DNA of 64,000 nucleotides from assembly GCA_965646165.1 (NCBI GenBank), contig CBFFYP010000001.1:1-64000 (forward strand), written 5' to 3'. The stretch comes from MGBC114844 sp910585855 (lineage in GTDB: Bacteria > Bacillota > Clostridia > Lachnospirales > Lachnospiraceae). The notes under the pieces are model-generated. The model had not been told where the DNA came from and ran no database searches. It saw only the letters and a program-made list of their open reading frames with translations. Shown here piece by piece: positions 54,162 through 61,686 of this stretch; the first letter of the stretch is position 1; every line of letters begins with the position of its first letter. A program made the position numbers and the translations under genes.

Positions 54162-54326
54162 CATTTTCAAGTGAATACAGATAGGTACTGATACGTTAGT
54201 CAGGAATTTACGTCTATGGAGTGTACACGAACTTGTGAGTAGTATCTGCTTCGACAGTATGAAAGCATACACGCTGAAGTAGAAATGAAACATAAAAGTT
54301 TACAACTTTTTATAAGTTTTCAGTAA
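54162..54326 (+). ncRNA. Right end of TnpB element and probable omega-RNA (reRNA) scaffold
   Basis: The DNA after tnpB folds into hairpins: TCTGCTTC (54245-54252) with GAAGTAGA (54276-54283) enclosing GTATG-AAAG-CATAC, and AAAAGTT-TAC-AACTTTT (54294-54310) near the end. Such structures after tnpB are the guide-RNA scaffold in the family, transcribed with the 3' part of the gene. The element probably ends near TTTTCAG (54316-54322), so the guide would be read from the prpC start region. Limits are inferred. Confidence 0.65.
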
Positions 54327-54335
54327 CGGGAAAAA

Positions 54336-55070
54336 ATGCAGGCATATGGAATAACTGATATTGGTCAGGCACGTGCCGTAAATCAGGATGCAATTTTTTA
54401 TTCCGTTCATCCGGTTGGTAATCTTCCCAACCTGTTTTTAGTCGCAGATGGGATGGGCGGACATAAGGCAGGGGATTATGCGTCCTCTTTTACAGTGGAA
54501 AAATTTGTGGAAATTGTGCCAGAGATCACAAGCAGCAATCCGATTACTATTTTAAACCATACATTAAAAGAGGTAAATCTGCGCTTGTACCGACAGGCAC
54601 AGAGTACGCCGGAGATGGAGGATATGGGAACTACTTTGGTAGCCGGAGTATGTGTTGATTGGGAACTTTATATTATGAATATCGGAGATAGCCGCCTCTA
54701 TCTAATCAATGATACGATTCGGCAGGTAACAAGAGATCACTCTTATGTAGAAGAATTGGTATCTATGGGAAAACTGGATAAAAAAAATGCCAGAAATCAT
54801 GAAAATAAAAATGTAATAACAAGGGCAGTCGGAGTAAGCCCAAGAGTAATGGCAGATTTTTTTGAAGTAGAGATTCATAAAAAAGATCAGATTCTTCTGT
54901 GTTCGGATGGTTTGACTAATATGGTATCGGATGCAGAGATTCTTCATATTGTAAACAGTGAAAGAGGAATTGAGGAAAAAGCAGCAAAGCTGGTAGAACT
55001 GGCAAACAGAAACGGTGGGAAGGACAATATTTCCGTTGTACTGGTAGAGCCGGATGGATTTGAGGTGTAA
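54336..55070 (+). CDS. prpC: PP2C-type Ser/Thr protein phosphatase PrpC (Stp)
   Basis: Removes phosphate from proteins phosphorylated by the neighbouring PrkC kinase. 244 residues with PP2C motifs: DIGQARAVNQDAIFYS, LVADGMGGHKAGDYAS (metal-binding Asp and Gly), MGTTLVAGVCV, IGDSRLYL and LCSDGLTNMVSD, then GGKDNISVVLV. Upstream is the TnpB element end, only about 10 bp before ATG 54336, and the ribosome site is weak (CGGGAA), so the insertion may have altered its expression. prkC starts 3 bp after its stop. Confidence 0.95.
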   Translation: MQAYGITDIGQARAVNQDAIFYSVHPVGNLPNLFLVADGMGGHKAGDYASSFTVEKFVEIVPEITSSNPITILNHTLKEVNLRLYRQAQSTPEMEDMGTTLVAGVCVDWELYIMNIGDSRLYLINDTIRQVTRDHSYVEELVSMGKLDKKNARNHENKNVITRAVGVSPRVMADFFEVEIHKKDQILLCSDGLTNMVSDAEILHIVNSERGIEEKAAKLVELANRNGGKDNISVVLVEPDGFEV

Positions 55071-55072
55071 GA

Positions 55073-57343
55073 ATGTTAGCAAATGGAGTGTTTTTAAATG
55101 ACCGTTACGAGATACTGGGAAAAGTTGGTTCTGGAGGAATGTCGGATGTTTATAAAGCAAAGTGTCATAAACTGAATCGCTTTGTAGCCATTAAAGTACT
55201 GAAACAGGAATACAGCGAAGATAAGAATTTTGTAGCAAAGTTTCGTGTGGAGGCACAGTCGGCTGCCGGATTGAGTCATCCGAATATCGTCAGTATCTAT
55301 GATGTAGGAGAGGATGGCGGATTGTACTATATCGTAATGGAGCTGGTAGAAGGAATCACACTGAAAAACTACATAGAGAAAAAAGGAAGGCTGGATGTAA
55401 AGGAAGCAGTCAGTATTGCAATTCAAGTCGCACAGGGTATACAGACTGCACATAGTCATCATATTATCCACCGGGATATTAAACCGCAGAATATTATTAT
55501 TTCTAAAGAGGGAAAGGTAAAGGTAACGGACTTTGGAATTGCCAGAGTTTCTTCTGCACAGACGATTAATTCCAATGCAATGGGTTCAGTGCATTATATT
55601 TCGCCGGAGCAGGCAAGGGGAAATTACAGTGATGAGAGAAGTGATATTTATTCGCTTGGTATTTCGCTCTATGAAATGATTACTGGTCAAGTACCATTTG
55701 ATGGAGATACAACGGTATCGGTTGCCCTGCAGCATATTCAGTCAGAAATTCCTTCTCCAAAAGAGATTGCGGAGGATCTGCCGATTAGTGTAGAAAAGAT
55801 TATCTATAAATGTACGCAGAAAAAGCCGGAGAGAAGATATGCAAAAGCAGGAGAATTGATTGCTGATTTAAAACAGTCGCTTCAAACACCGGAGGAGGAT
55901 TTTGTACAGATTCCTCTGCCAAACTCCGGTGCACCGACGATTTCTATGACACCGGCGGAACTAGATGTTATTAAAATAACTGTACCAGAACATCCAAAAA
56001 AGCAAGAAGAAACGGAAGAGGTACGGGTTTTGCCTCCTCGAAAAAAGGAAATACCTGAGAAAAGAGAAGTTCCACAGAATAAACAGGTTTATATTCAGGC
56101 GGAAACCGATCCAGAAGAGGAGTCGGTAAATCCAAAAGTAGAAAAGATTATGACTGTGGTTAGTGTGGCGGCAGCGGTTTTGATTGTATGTCTTTTGGTA
56201 TTTATTATTGTAAAATTGCTTCCGGGTACAAAACAGGGAACAAATTCGACTACAACAAATCGTTTAGAATCAGTATCTGCAACAAAAGAACCGACAACGA
56301 CATTGGCATCTGCGCAAACAACGACAACAGAATCTTCGGTTGATTCCGGGGCGACTTCCAAAATGCCGGATTTAAAAGGAATCAGTGAAAATGATGCAAT
56401 GATAGCATTAAATCGAGTAAATCTTGGAATGAATAAATCCTATGAAAATTCCAATCAAGTACAAAAGGGATTTGTCATTTCTCAGGAATTTGCGGCGGAC
56501 AGTGAAGTGAAGAAAAATACTTCTGTAAAAGTGGTAATTAGTCTTGGACCAGATCAGTTTGCTGTGCCAGATGTATTGAATTTAAAAGAATCCGATGCCT
56601 CTGCAATGCTAGAATCCTATCAGCTTCGAGTCAGTACCGAGTATGTCTACAGTGATTCAGTGATAAAAGGAAATGTAATCAGCACCAATCCTTCTCATTC
56701 CTCTATGGTTTCACAGGGTGATACGGTTTTATTAAGTGTCAGTATGGGACCGGAATTTGTAAATGTAATTATGCCGGATTTAAGAAATTTAACAGAGGAA
56801 GAGGCAAAATTTAAGATAGAATCAAGCGGATTGATTGTAGGGAAGATAGAAAAAGCGCATAGCAGTGAAATTGTAGAGGGACGAGTAATCAGTCAGAGTT
56901 TAGAAAAAGGCGGAACGGTAAAACAGGGAACAACGGTGGATTTTGTAGTCAGTCTTGGAGAGGAAGAAACGCAGACAGAAACGGAAACCGAAACGCAGCC
57001 GGAAACCAGTGTACCAGTAGGAACGGTTACAGTATCACCGGCTCAGGTAGCAGAATATATCTCTGGAGGAAGTTTTGCTGTACCGGTAATTCCGGGTCCG
57101 GGGATGGTAGAGCCGACTTATTATTCGGAGGCAACTCTTCGGTTGGAATTGGCGCAGACAACGGAGGATGGAAGAACTATTTTAAGAAATGTGAATACAG
57201 TAACGGTAAAACCGGAGAGTTTTCCTTATGTACAAGAAGGGATTACCGGAGAACCGGGGTTGAATGAAGGCAGTGTGCGGGTATATCTGGCTTTTGGAGG
57301 AGAAGAACATTACTGCGGAAGCTGTTTGGTGGATTTTCATTAA
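55073..57343 (+). CDS. prkC: PASTA-domain Ser/Thr protein kinase PrkC
   Basis: Membrane kinase that senses peptidoglycan fragments or lipid II and phosphorylates cell-wall and translation targets. 756 residues. The kinase domain (about 10-275) has GSGGMSDVYKA, the Lys in VAIKVL, HRDIKPQNIII, DFGIAR and SPEQARG. One membrane helix (about 358-380) is followed by a Thr-rich spacer and three PASTA repeats (about 425-625), each starting MPDLKG/VPDVLN/MPDLRN and ending VVISLGP-like. A further beta-rich C-terminal domain of about 110 residues with Cys in HYCGSC is unusual. Operon prpC-prkC, with a family 2 palindrome right behind. Confidence 0.95.
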   Translation: MLANGVFLNDRYEILGKVGSGGMSDVYKAKCHKLNRFVAIKVLKQEYSEDKNFVAKFRVEAQSAAGLSHPNIVSIYDVGEDGGLYYIVMELVEGITLKNYIEKKGRLDVKEAVSIAIQVAQGIQTAHSHHIIHRDIKPQNIIISKEGKVKVTDFGIARVSSAQTINSNAMGSVHYISPEQARGNYSDERSDIYSLGISLYEMITGQVPFDGDTTVSVALQHIQSEIPSPKEIAEDLPISVEKIIYKCTQKKPERRYAKAGELIADLKQSLQTPEEDFVQIPLPNSGAPTISMTPAELDVIKITVPEHPKKQEETEEVRVLPPRKKEIPEKREVPQNKQVYIQAETDPEEESVNPKVEKIMTVVSVAAAVLIVCLLVFIIVKLLPGTKQGTNSTTTNRLESVSATKEPTTTLASAQTTTTESSVDSGATSKMPDLKGISENDAMIALNRVNLGMNKSYENSNQVQKGFVISQEFAADSEVKKNTSVKVVISLGPDQFAVPDVLNLKESDASAMLESYQLRVSTEYVYSDSVIKGNVISTNPSHSSMVSQGDTVLLSVSMGPEFVNVIMPDLRNLTEEEAKFKIESSGLIVGKIEKAHSSEIVEGRVISQSLEKGGTVKQGTTVDFVVSLGEEETQTETETETQPETSVPVGTVTVSPAQVAEYISGGSFAVPVIPGPGMVEPTYYSEATLRLELAQTTEDGRTILRNVNTVTVKPESFPYVQEGITGEPGLNEGSVRVYLAFGGEEHYCGSCLVDFH

Positions 57344-57356
57344 TATTATGGAGGAC

Positions 57357-57420
57357 GCCGAAAGCCGAATGGGGTTCTATTTTGACGATTCTCCATAAGA
57401 TGCTGTATCGCTGACGGAGG
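57357..57420 (+). repeat. Truncated family 2 element (left end only)
   Basis: GGAC-GCCGAAAGCCGAATGGG-GTTCTATT matches the left arm of family 2 and in fact fits the right arm of copy e (CCCCATTCGGCTTTCGGC) better than copy e's own left arm does. The rest (CATAAGATGCTGTATCGC) is degraded core. It suggests nested insertion or partial duplication. Confidence 0.65.
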
Positions 57421-57422
57421 AC

Positions 57423-57563
57423 GCCGAAAGTCGAATGGGATTCTATTCCGGGCTCGCTTGCGCTTAGCATTTCCTCGTAGCGGACACATAAGGTGCTAAA
57501 ATACAGCACCTAAGTGCCGACGGGAAATGATGACCCTGCATAGAACCCCATTCGGCTTTCGGC
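57423..57563 (+). repeat. Family 2 palindrome, copy e (141 bp)
   Basis: Arms GCCGAAAGTCGAATGGG and CCCATTCGGCTTTCGGC pair with one G-T. Inner stems AGGTGC...GCACCT and CATTTCC...GGAAATG, as in copy c. Downstream of prkC. Confidence 0.92.
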
Positions 57564-57686
57564 TGTGTATTCCAGAATGAAAAAATTATAACAGATAATA
57601 AGAGGTTTAATGAAAAAATATAATAATATAACAATAAGATGTTTGGTGTAGTGTTAAAAATAAAAATAGGAAAAGATAGGAGAGAG

Positions 57687-58574
57687 ATGCAAGGAAAGAT
57701 TGAAAAAGGGATTGCTGGGTTTTATTATGTTCATGTTCCGAAAAAGGGAATTTATGAATGTAAGGCAAAAGGGGTGTTTCGGAATCGAAAGGTAAAGCCT
57801 TTGGTAGGGGATGATGTGGAAATTGCCGTATTGGATCAGGAAAATAGGATTGGAAATATTATGGAACTTTATCCTAGAAAAAATACATTGATTCGACCGG
57901 CAGTTGCTAATATCGATCAGGCTTTGGTTATTTTTGCGGTGACTGATCCGCTGCCGAATCTGAATTTACTGGATCGGTTTTTGATTATGATGGAGCAGCA
58001 GAAAGTGGATACGATTATATGTTTTAATAAACAGGATTTGGCAGAACAGGAGCAGCTTGAAAAGTTAAAAGATTGTTATGCTGCTTGCGGGTATCCGGTT
58101 TTGTTTTCTAGTAATTCTACATTAGACGGAATGGATCAGATAAAAGAAGTTCTTGTTGGAAAGACTACCGTGCTGGCAGGACCTTCTGGGGTGGGAAAAT
58201 CCTCTTTGCTTAATTGGCTGAATCCGAAAGCCAATATGGAAGTTGGAGGAATCAGTGAAAAAATCCGGCGTGGAAAGCATACGACACGACATAGTGAGTT
58301 GTTTTATATCGAAGAGTTAGGGAAGAATACGTATGTGTTTGATACACCGGGATTTACTTCTTTATATTTGACGGATTTAGAAGCAGAGCAGTTAAAAGAC
58401 TATTTTGTAGAATTTCGTCAGTATGAAGAAAACTGTCGATTTAAAGGGTGTGTTCATGTTCGGGAACCGGACTGTAGAGTAAAGCAGGCATTAGAAGAGG
58501 GCAAAATTAGTTCGAGTCGATATAAAAACTATATGGAACTCTATCAGGAACTATATGAAAAAAAGAAGTATTGA
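57687..58574 (+). CDS. rsgA: Ribosome small-subunit GTPase RsgA
   Basis: Circularly permuted GTPase that checks late 30S assembly. 295 residues: OB fold at the N-terminus (about 1-65), then G motifs in permuted order G4 FNKQDL, G1 GPSGVGKSSLLN, G3 DTPGFTS, and the C-terminal zinc site with CRFKGCVHVREPDC. The start at 57687 is chosen because AGGAGAGAG lies before it; an upstream GTG/ATG frame from 57639 has no site. Next to prkC and rpe, as in many Firmicutes. Confidence 0.95.
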   Translation: MQGKIEKGIAGFYYVHVPKKGIYECKAKGVFRNRKVKPLVGDDVEIAVLDQENRIGNIMELYPRKNTLIRPAVANIDQALVIFAVTDPLPNLNLLDRFLIMMEQQKVDTIICFNKQDLAEQEQLEKLKDCYAACGYPVLFSSNSTLDGMDQIKEVLVGKTTVLAGPSGVGKSSLLNWLNPKANMEVGGISEKIRRGKHTTRHSELFYIEELGKNTYVFDTPGFTSLYLTDLEAEQLKDYFVEFRQYEENCRFKGCVHVREPDCRVKQALEEGKISSSRYKNYMELYQELYEKKKY

Positions 58575-58656
58575 ATTTTCTACACGAGATTGTATCTGTG
58601 CGTTGCTTGAATCAAACTCGTAACAGAGAAAAAGCAGCGCAGAAAAGGAGAATATT

Positions 58657-59358
58657 ATGTTAAAGTTAGCACCATCTATTTTAGCGGCTGATTTTACTTG
58701 TTTAGGAAAAGAAATTGAAATGGTGGATTTTGCAGGGGCGGATTATCTTCATATTGATGTAATGGATGGTATGTTTGTGCCAAGTATTTCTTATGGGATG
58801 CCAGTGATTCAGTCGATTAGAAAGACAACAAAAAAAGTATTTGATGTGCATCTTATGATAGAAGAGCCGATTCGTTATATTGATGAATTTGCAGAGGCAG
58901 GGGCGGATTTAATTACGGTTCATGCAGAGGCATGCAGACATTTAGACAGTACGATACGAAAGATTCGGCGGTGCGGCAGAAGGGCAGGAGTTGTGTTAAA
59001 TCCGGCAACGCCTCTGAGTTCGATTCTTTGTGTGCTGCAGGAAGTGGATATGGTGCTTTTGATGTCGGTAAATCCCGGATTTGGGGGACAGAAGCTGATT
59101 CCTTATGTAATAGATAAGATTCGGGAATTGAGGCGGATTTGTAATGAACGGAATTTGGATTTGGATATTGAAGTGGATGGGGGGATTCGCTTGGAAAATG
59201 TTCGAATGGTGATTGAGGCGGGAGCAAATGTAATTGTGGCGGGATCTTCTGTATTTCAGGGGGATATTGCTGCGAATGTACGGGCTTATAAGGCGATATT
59301 TGAAGAGTATGGAAATGATGTGCCGATGGACTTTCGGGTGGATATCAATTCATTTTAG
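58657..59358 (+). CDS. rpe: Ribulose-phosphate 3-epimerase
   Basis: Interconverts ribulose 5-phosphate and xylulose 5-phosphate in the pentose phosphate pathway. 233 residues, slightly long for the family (about 220). TIM-barrel marks: LAPSILAADFTCLG, DYLHIDVMDGMFVPSISYG, DVHLMIEEP, MSVNPGFGGQKLI and IEVDGGI. AAAAGGAG precedes the start. A truncated family 1 palindrome begins within 10 bp of the stop. Confidence 0.95.
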   Translation: MLKLAPSILAADFTCLGKEIEMVDFAGADYLHIDVMDGMFVPSISYGMPVIQSIRKTTKKVFDVHLMIEEPIRYIDEFAEAGADLITVHAEACRHLDSTIRKIRRCGRRAGVVLNPATPLSSILCVLQEVDMVLLMSVNPGFGGQKLIPYVIDKIRELRRICNERNLDLDIEVDGGIRLENVRMVIEAGANVIVAGSSVFQGDIAANVRAYKAIFEEYGNDVPMDFRVDINSF

Positions 59359-59365
59359 ATGGAGG

Positions 59366-59625
59366 GGGACGGGGTATTTTGGAAGTGGTATCCCACTGCT
59401 GTTCCGATTCCAGAAAACAAGAAGGTCTAAGGCTTCTGTATTTTGGTGCATCCGACCGGACGGACCGGGGCGCAATTCGCCCGTGCGGCAGTCGAAGTGT
59501 TTTGGTATATCGAAAGATTTTATCAGCCGCAATAAAATCGCTTCCCGAGGCACACGGGCTAAACACGCCCCTTTTTTTGCACACACTGCATAGAAGCAGT
59601 ATGTGCAAAAAATTCTAGATTTTTA
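59366..59625 (+). repeat. Family 1 palindrome, right arm missing
   Basis: GGAC boundary at 59367, then a divergent left arm (GGGTATTTTGGAAGTGG), CTGCTGTTCCGATTCC, GGGGCGCAATTCGCCC, GGGCTAAACACGCCCC with T run and the hairpin GCACACACTGC/GCAGTATGTGC. The copy stops at AAAAAATTCTAG, before the CTTCT strand and right arm. Without its partner arm it cannot form the outer stem. Confidence 0.85.
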
Positions 59626-59717
59626 TAGTAGATTTTTTGCCTTTTTGTTGTAATATTTAATACTATAGCGAACGAATAAGATGTTTTCGCTTATGACTGA
59701 TAGAAAGGATTTTATTT

Positions 59718-60395
59718 ATGAAAACAGTTGTTACTTGGATTTTTGCCGGTGGGGAGATCCAGGAGGATTTTGTTGCAGACTATGCAAAAGAAAATCAGGC
59801 GGATCAGATTGTTGCAGTGGATGGCGGACTTGCTGTTGTGGATTGTTTGGGGCTTTGTCCGACTTATATTGTAGGAGATTTTGATACGGTATCGTCTGAG
59901 CTTTTGAAAAAATATCAATTAGAGAAGCAGGTTGTTGTCCGTAAATTTCAGCCGAAAAAGGATCTGACAGATGGAGAGATTGCTGTAGAAGTAGCTTTGG
60001 AACTTGGCAGTACAAAGATTGTGTTGTTTGGTACAACCGGAAAACGGTTAGATCATCTGCTGGGCAATCTTTCTTTGCTTTATTTGGCAGAGAGGGATGG
60101 GGCTTCTTGTGAGATTTTGGACGCTTACAATCGGATTCGGCTGCTTCGGTGCAGGCAGCAGTATTGGATAGAGCGAGGGACACAGTTTGGAAGGTATGTT
60201 TCTTTTTTGCCTTTTACGGATAAGGTGGAAGGAGTGACTCTTACCGGATTTCAGTATCCGCTGAAAGATTTTACAATGACTCGATTTTTTAACCCTACAC
60301 TTGGAATCAGTAATGAGATTGTGGAAGAAAGAGGAGGAATCTGGTTTTCGGAGGGGATTTTATTTTGTGTGGAGTCAAGGGATACTGTGGAATAA
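59718..60395 (+). CDS. thiN: Thiamine pyrophosphokinase
   Basis: Converts thiamine to thiamine diphosphate with ATP. 225 residues of the eukaryote-like family: IFAGGEI, IVAVDGGLAVVDCLGLCP, YIVGDFDTVS, KKDLTDGEIAVEVA (metal-binding DxTD), FGTTGKRLDHLLGNLSLL and the C-terminal thiamine-binding barrel. AAAGGA precedes ATG 59718. Last of the rsgA-rpe-thiN set. Confidence 0.93.
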   Translation: MKTVVTWIFAGGEIQEDFVADYAKENQADQIVAVDGGLAVVDCLGLCPTYIVGDFDTVSSELLKKYQLEKQVVVRKFQPKKDLTDGEIAVEVALELGSTKIVLFGTTGKRLDHLLGNLSLLYLAERDGASCEILDAYNRIRLLRCRQQYWIERGTQFGRYVSFLPFTDKVEGVTLTGFQYPLKDFTMTRFFNPTLGISNEIVEERGGIWFSEGILFCVESRDTVE

Positions 60396-60402
60396 AGAGG
60401 AC

Positions 60403-60432
60403 GTCAGATTCTGAACTGGTTCAGAATTTGAC
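60403..60432 (+). repeat. Minimal family 1-like hairpin
   Basis: GGAC then GTCAGATTCTGAAC-TG-GTTCAGAATTTGAC. The boundary and first arm bases match family 1 (GCCAGATTC) but the loop is 2 nt. It lies between the convergent thiN and HD genes and directly abuts the HD stop codon. It may also act as a terminator stem. Confidence 0.55.
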
Positions 60433-60996
60433 TCAGCTTAAGACTTCCATGACTTTTTCAAACTTATTTTGATAGTATTGTTTACTTTTTATAGATAATT
60501 TTTGGAAACTTCTTGTTAGTTTATCCTTTACGAATTTTTTGCCATCTTCAATCGTCATTCCTTTTTGAACGTAAGCTAAATACAGCAAACTGGGAATACT
60601 GTCAAAGTGCGAAATTGCATCAGCATCAGCAACGCATAATTCTTCAAGACTATTTTTTTCTAAATTTATACTGCCTCTGTGATTTTTAATGCATTCTTGA
60701 ACCAAATGAATTTTTTGGTTATCGTAATCATATTTATTTAAAATATGATATGCCATTTCTGCTCCATGTATATGATGTAAATCATATAGACTATAATCTG
60801 TAATAGAAGCAATGTCATGCAGCCAAGCTGAAATCAGGACAACTTCTTTATCTGCACCGTATTTTTCTGCCAGAATTTCTGCATTTTTAACTACAGCAAT
60901 AATATGATAGTAACATCCTATTCCGAATTTATTTGTTTCTCTTTGGCATCTATCATATAATTCCTTTTGTAAATTTCTCAAAATATCTTCTCGCAT
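60433..60996 (-). CDS. HD-domain phosphohydrolase
   Basis: A 187-residue HD-superfamily metal-dependent phosphohydrolase of unknown substrate, related to YedJ/YpgQ-type proteins. Motifs: His in YYHIIAVVKNAEIL, HD in ISAWLHDIAS, His in HHIHGAEMA, the KNHRG motif and the Asp in VADADAISHFD. GGAGG lies before ATG 60996. Convergent with thiN and of lower GC, so perhaps an accessory gene. Confidence 0.85.
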   Translation of the reverse strand: MREDILRNLQKELYDRCQRETNKFGIGCYYHIIAVVKNAEILAEKYGADKEVVLISAWLHDIASITDYSLYDLHHIHGAEMAYHILNKYDYDNQKIHLVQECIKNHRGSINLEKNSLEELCVADADAISHFDSIPSLLYLAYVQKGMTIEDGKKFVKDKLTRSFQKLSIKSKQYYQNKFEKVMEVLS

Positions 60997-61077
60997 ATCT
61001 TTTCCTCCATAACTGCCAATTTTCAGCTTTAATTATATCATAATAATTGATATTTGTCACATAATCTTTAATAATAT

Positions 61078-61190
61078 CAGGATAAACTTATAAACTTAAA
61101 AAGGATAAAATCTTGATTTTATAAAAAGATTAGATAAGAACTTTTTAGAGTTTTCAAAATTTGCGGAAAACTTGTTTTGTAATAAAACAT
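61078..61190 (+). repeat. Conserved flank and linker of a family 1 unit
   Basis: Matches 9609-9711 (GGATAAACTTATAAACTT, CTTGATTTTA, TTAGATAAGAACTTTTTAG) and then passes directly to the linker end found at 10080-10120 (GTAATAAAACATCGTTTCTG). The forward palindrome expected between them is missing. Confidence 0.65.
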
Positions 61191-61215
61191 CGTTTCTGCC
61201 GTACTCCAACTAACA

Positions 61216-61540
61216 GCGAGAGGCGGTTTGCTCCTATCCTTTGCCAGCGACTTCGGAGAACGGTTAGAAAGTCTTGGGCTTCTGTGGAAGCGCCTAGAAT
61301 TTTTTGCATATCCTGCTTCCATGCAGGGTATGCAAAAAAAGGGACGTGTTTAGCCCGAAGAATAGAGAAGAGGATGTTTTATGGATGATAAAACCTTTCC
61401 TTACACCTGTTTCGTTTCGGTTGTTATGAGGGCGAATTGCGTCCCGGTTCGTATGGTTGGATGAACATAAATCAGAAGCCCTAGACTTTCTTAGCGTTTG
61501 GAGCGGAGCAGGCAAAGGATAGGAGCAAACCGCCTCTTGC
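61216..61540 (-). repeat. Family 1 palindrome, complete reverse copy (325 bp)
   Basis: Arms AGAGGCGGTTTGCTCCTATC and GATAGGAGCAAACCGCCTCT pair perfectly. Subtype GAGCAAACC. Inner hairpin GCATATCCTGC/GCAGGGTATGC, and GGGACG...CGTCCC in place of GGGGCG...CGCCCC, both halves changed. Ends 57 bp before the pckA -35 box. Confidence 0.92.
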
Positions 61541-61596
61541 GTCCGGTGAAAGCCAATAATTTTAGATTTTTATAATAAATTTTATAATGAGTTATC

Positions 61597-61625
61597 TTGA
61601 CAATTTTTTGCCATAATGAGATAAT
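61597..61625 (+). promoter_or_regulatory. Promoter of pckA
   Basis: TTGACA (61597-61602), 17-bp spacer, GATAAT (61620-61625). Followed by a small GCGG...CCGC hairpin in the leader. Confidence 0.7.
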
Positions 61626-61686
61626 AAGGGAAATGCGGATGGTTCTTCGCCCGCACATAGATTGAAGCAAAAGGAGGACATTATAT

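Noticed and set aside
3877..57563. Integron attC-like sites (palindromes with conserved structure, up to 141 bp)
   Set aside because: No RYYYAAC / GTTRRRY core sites, no gene-cassette arrangement and no integrase; the copies lie among core genes.
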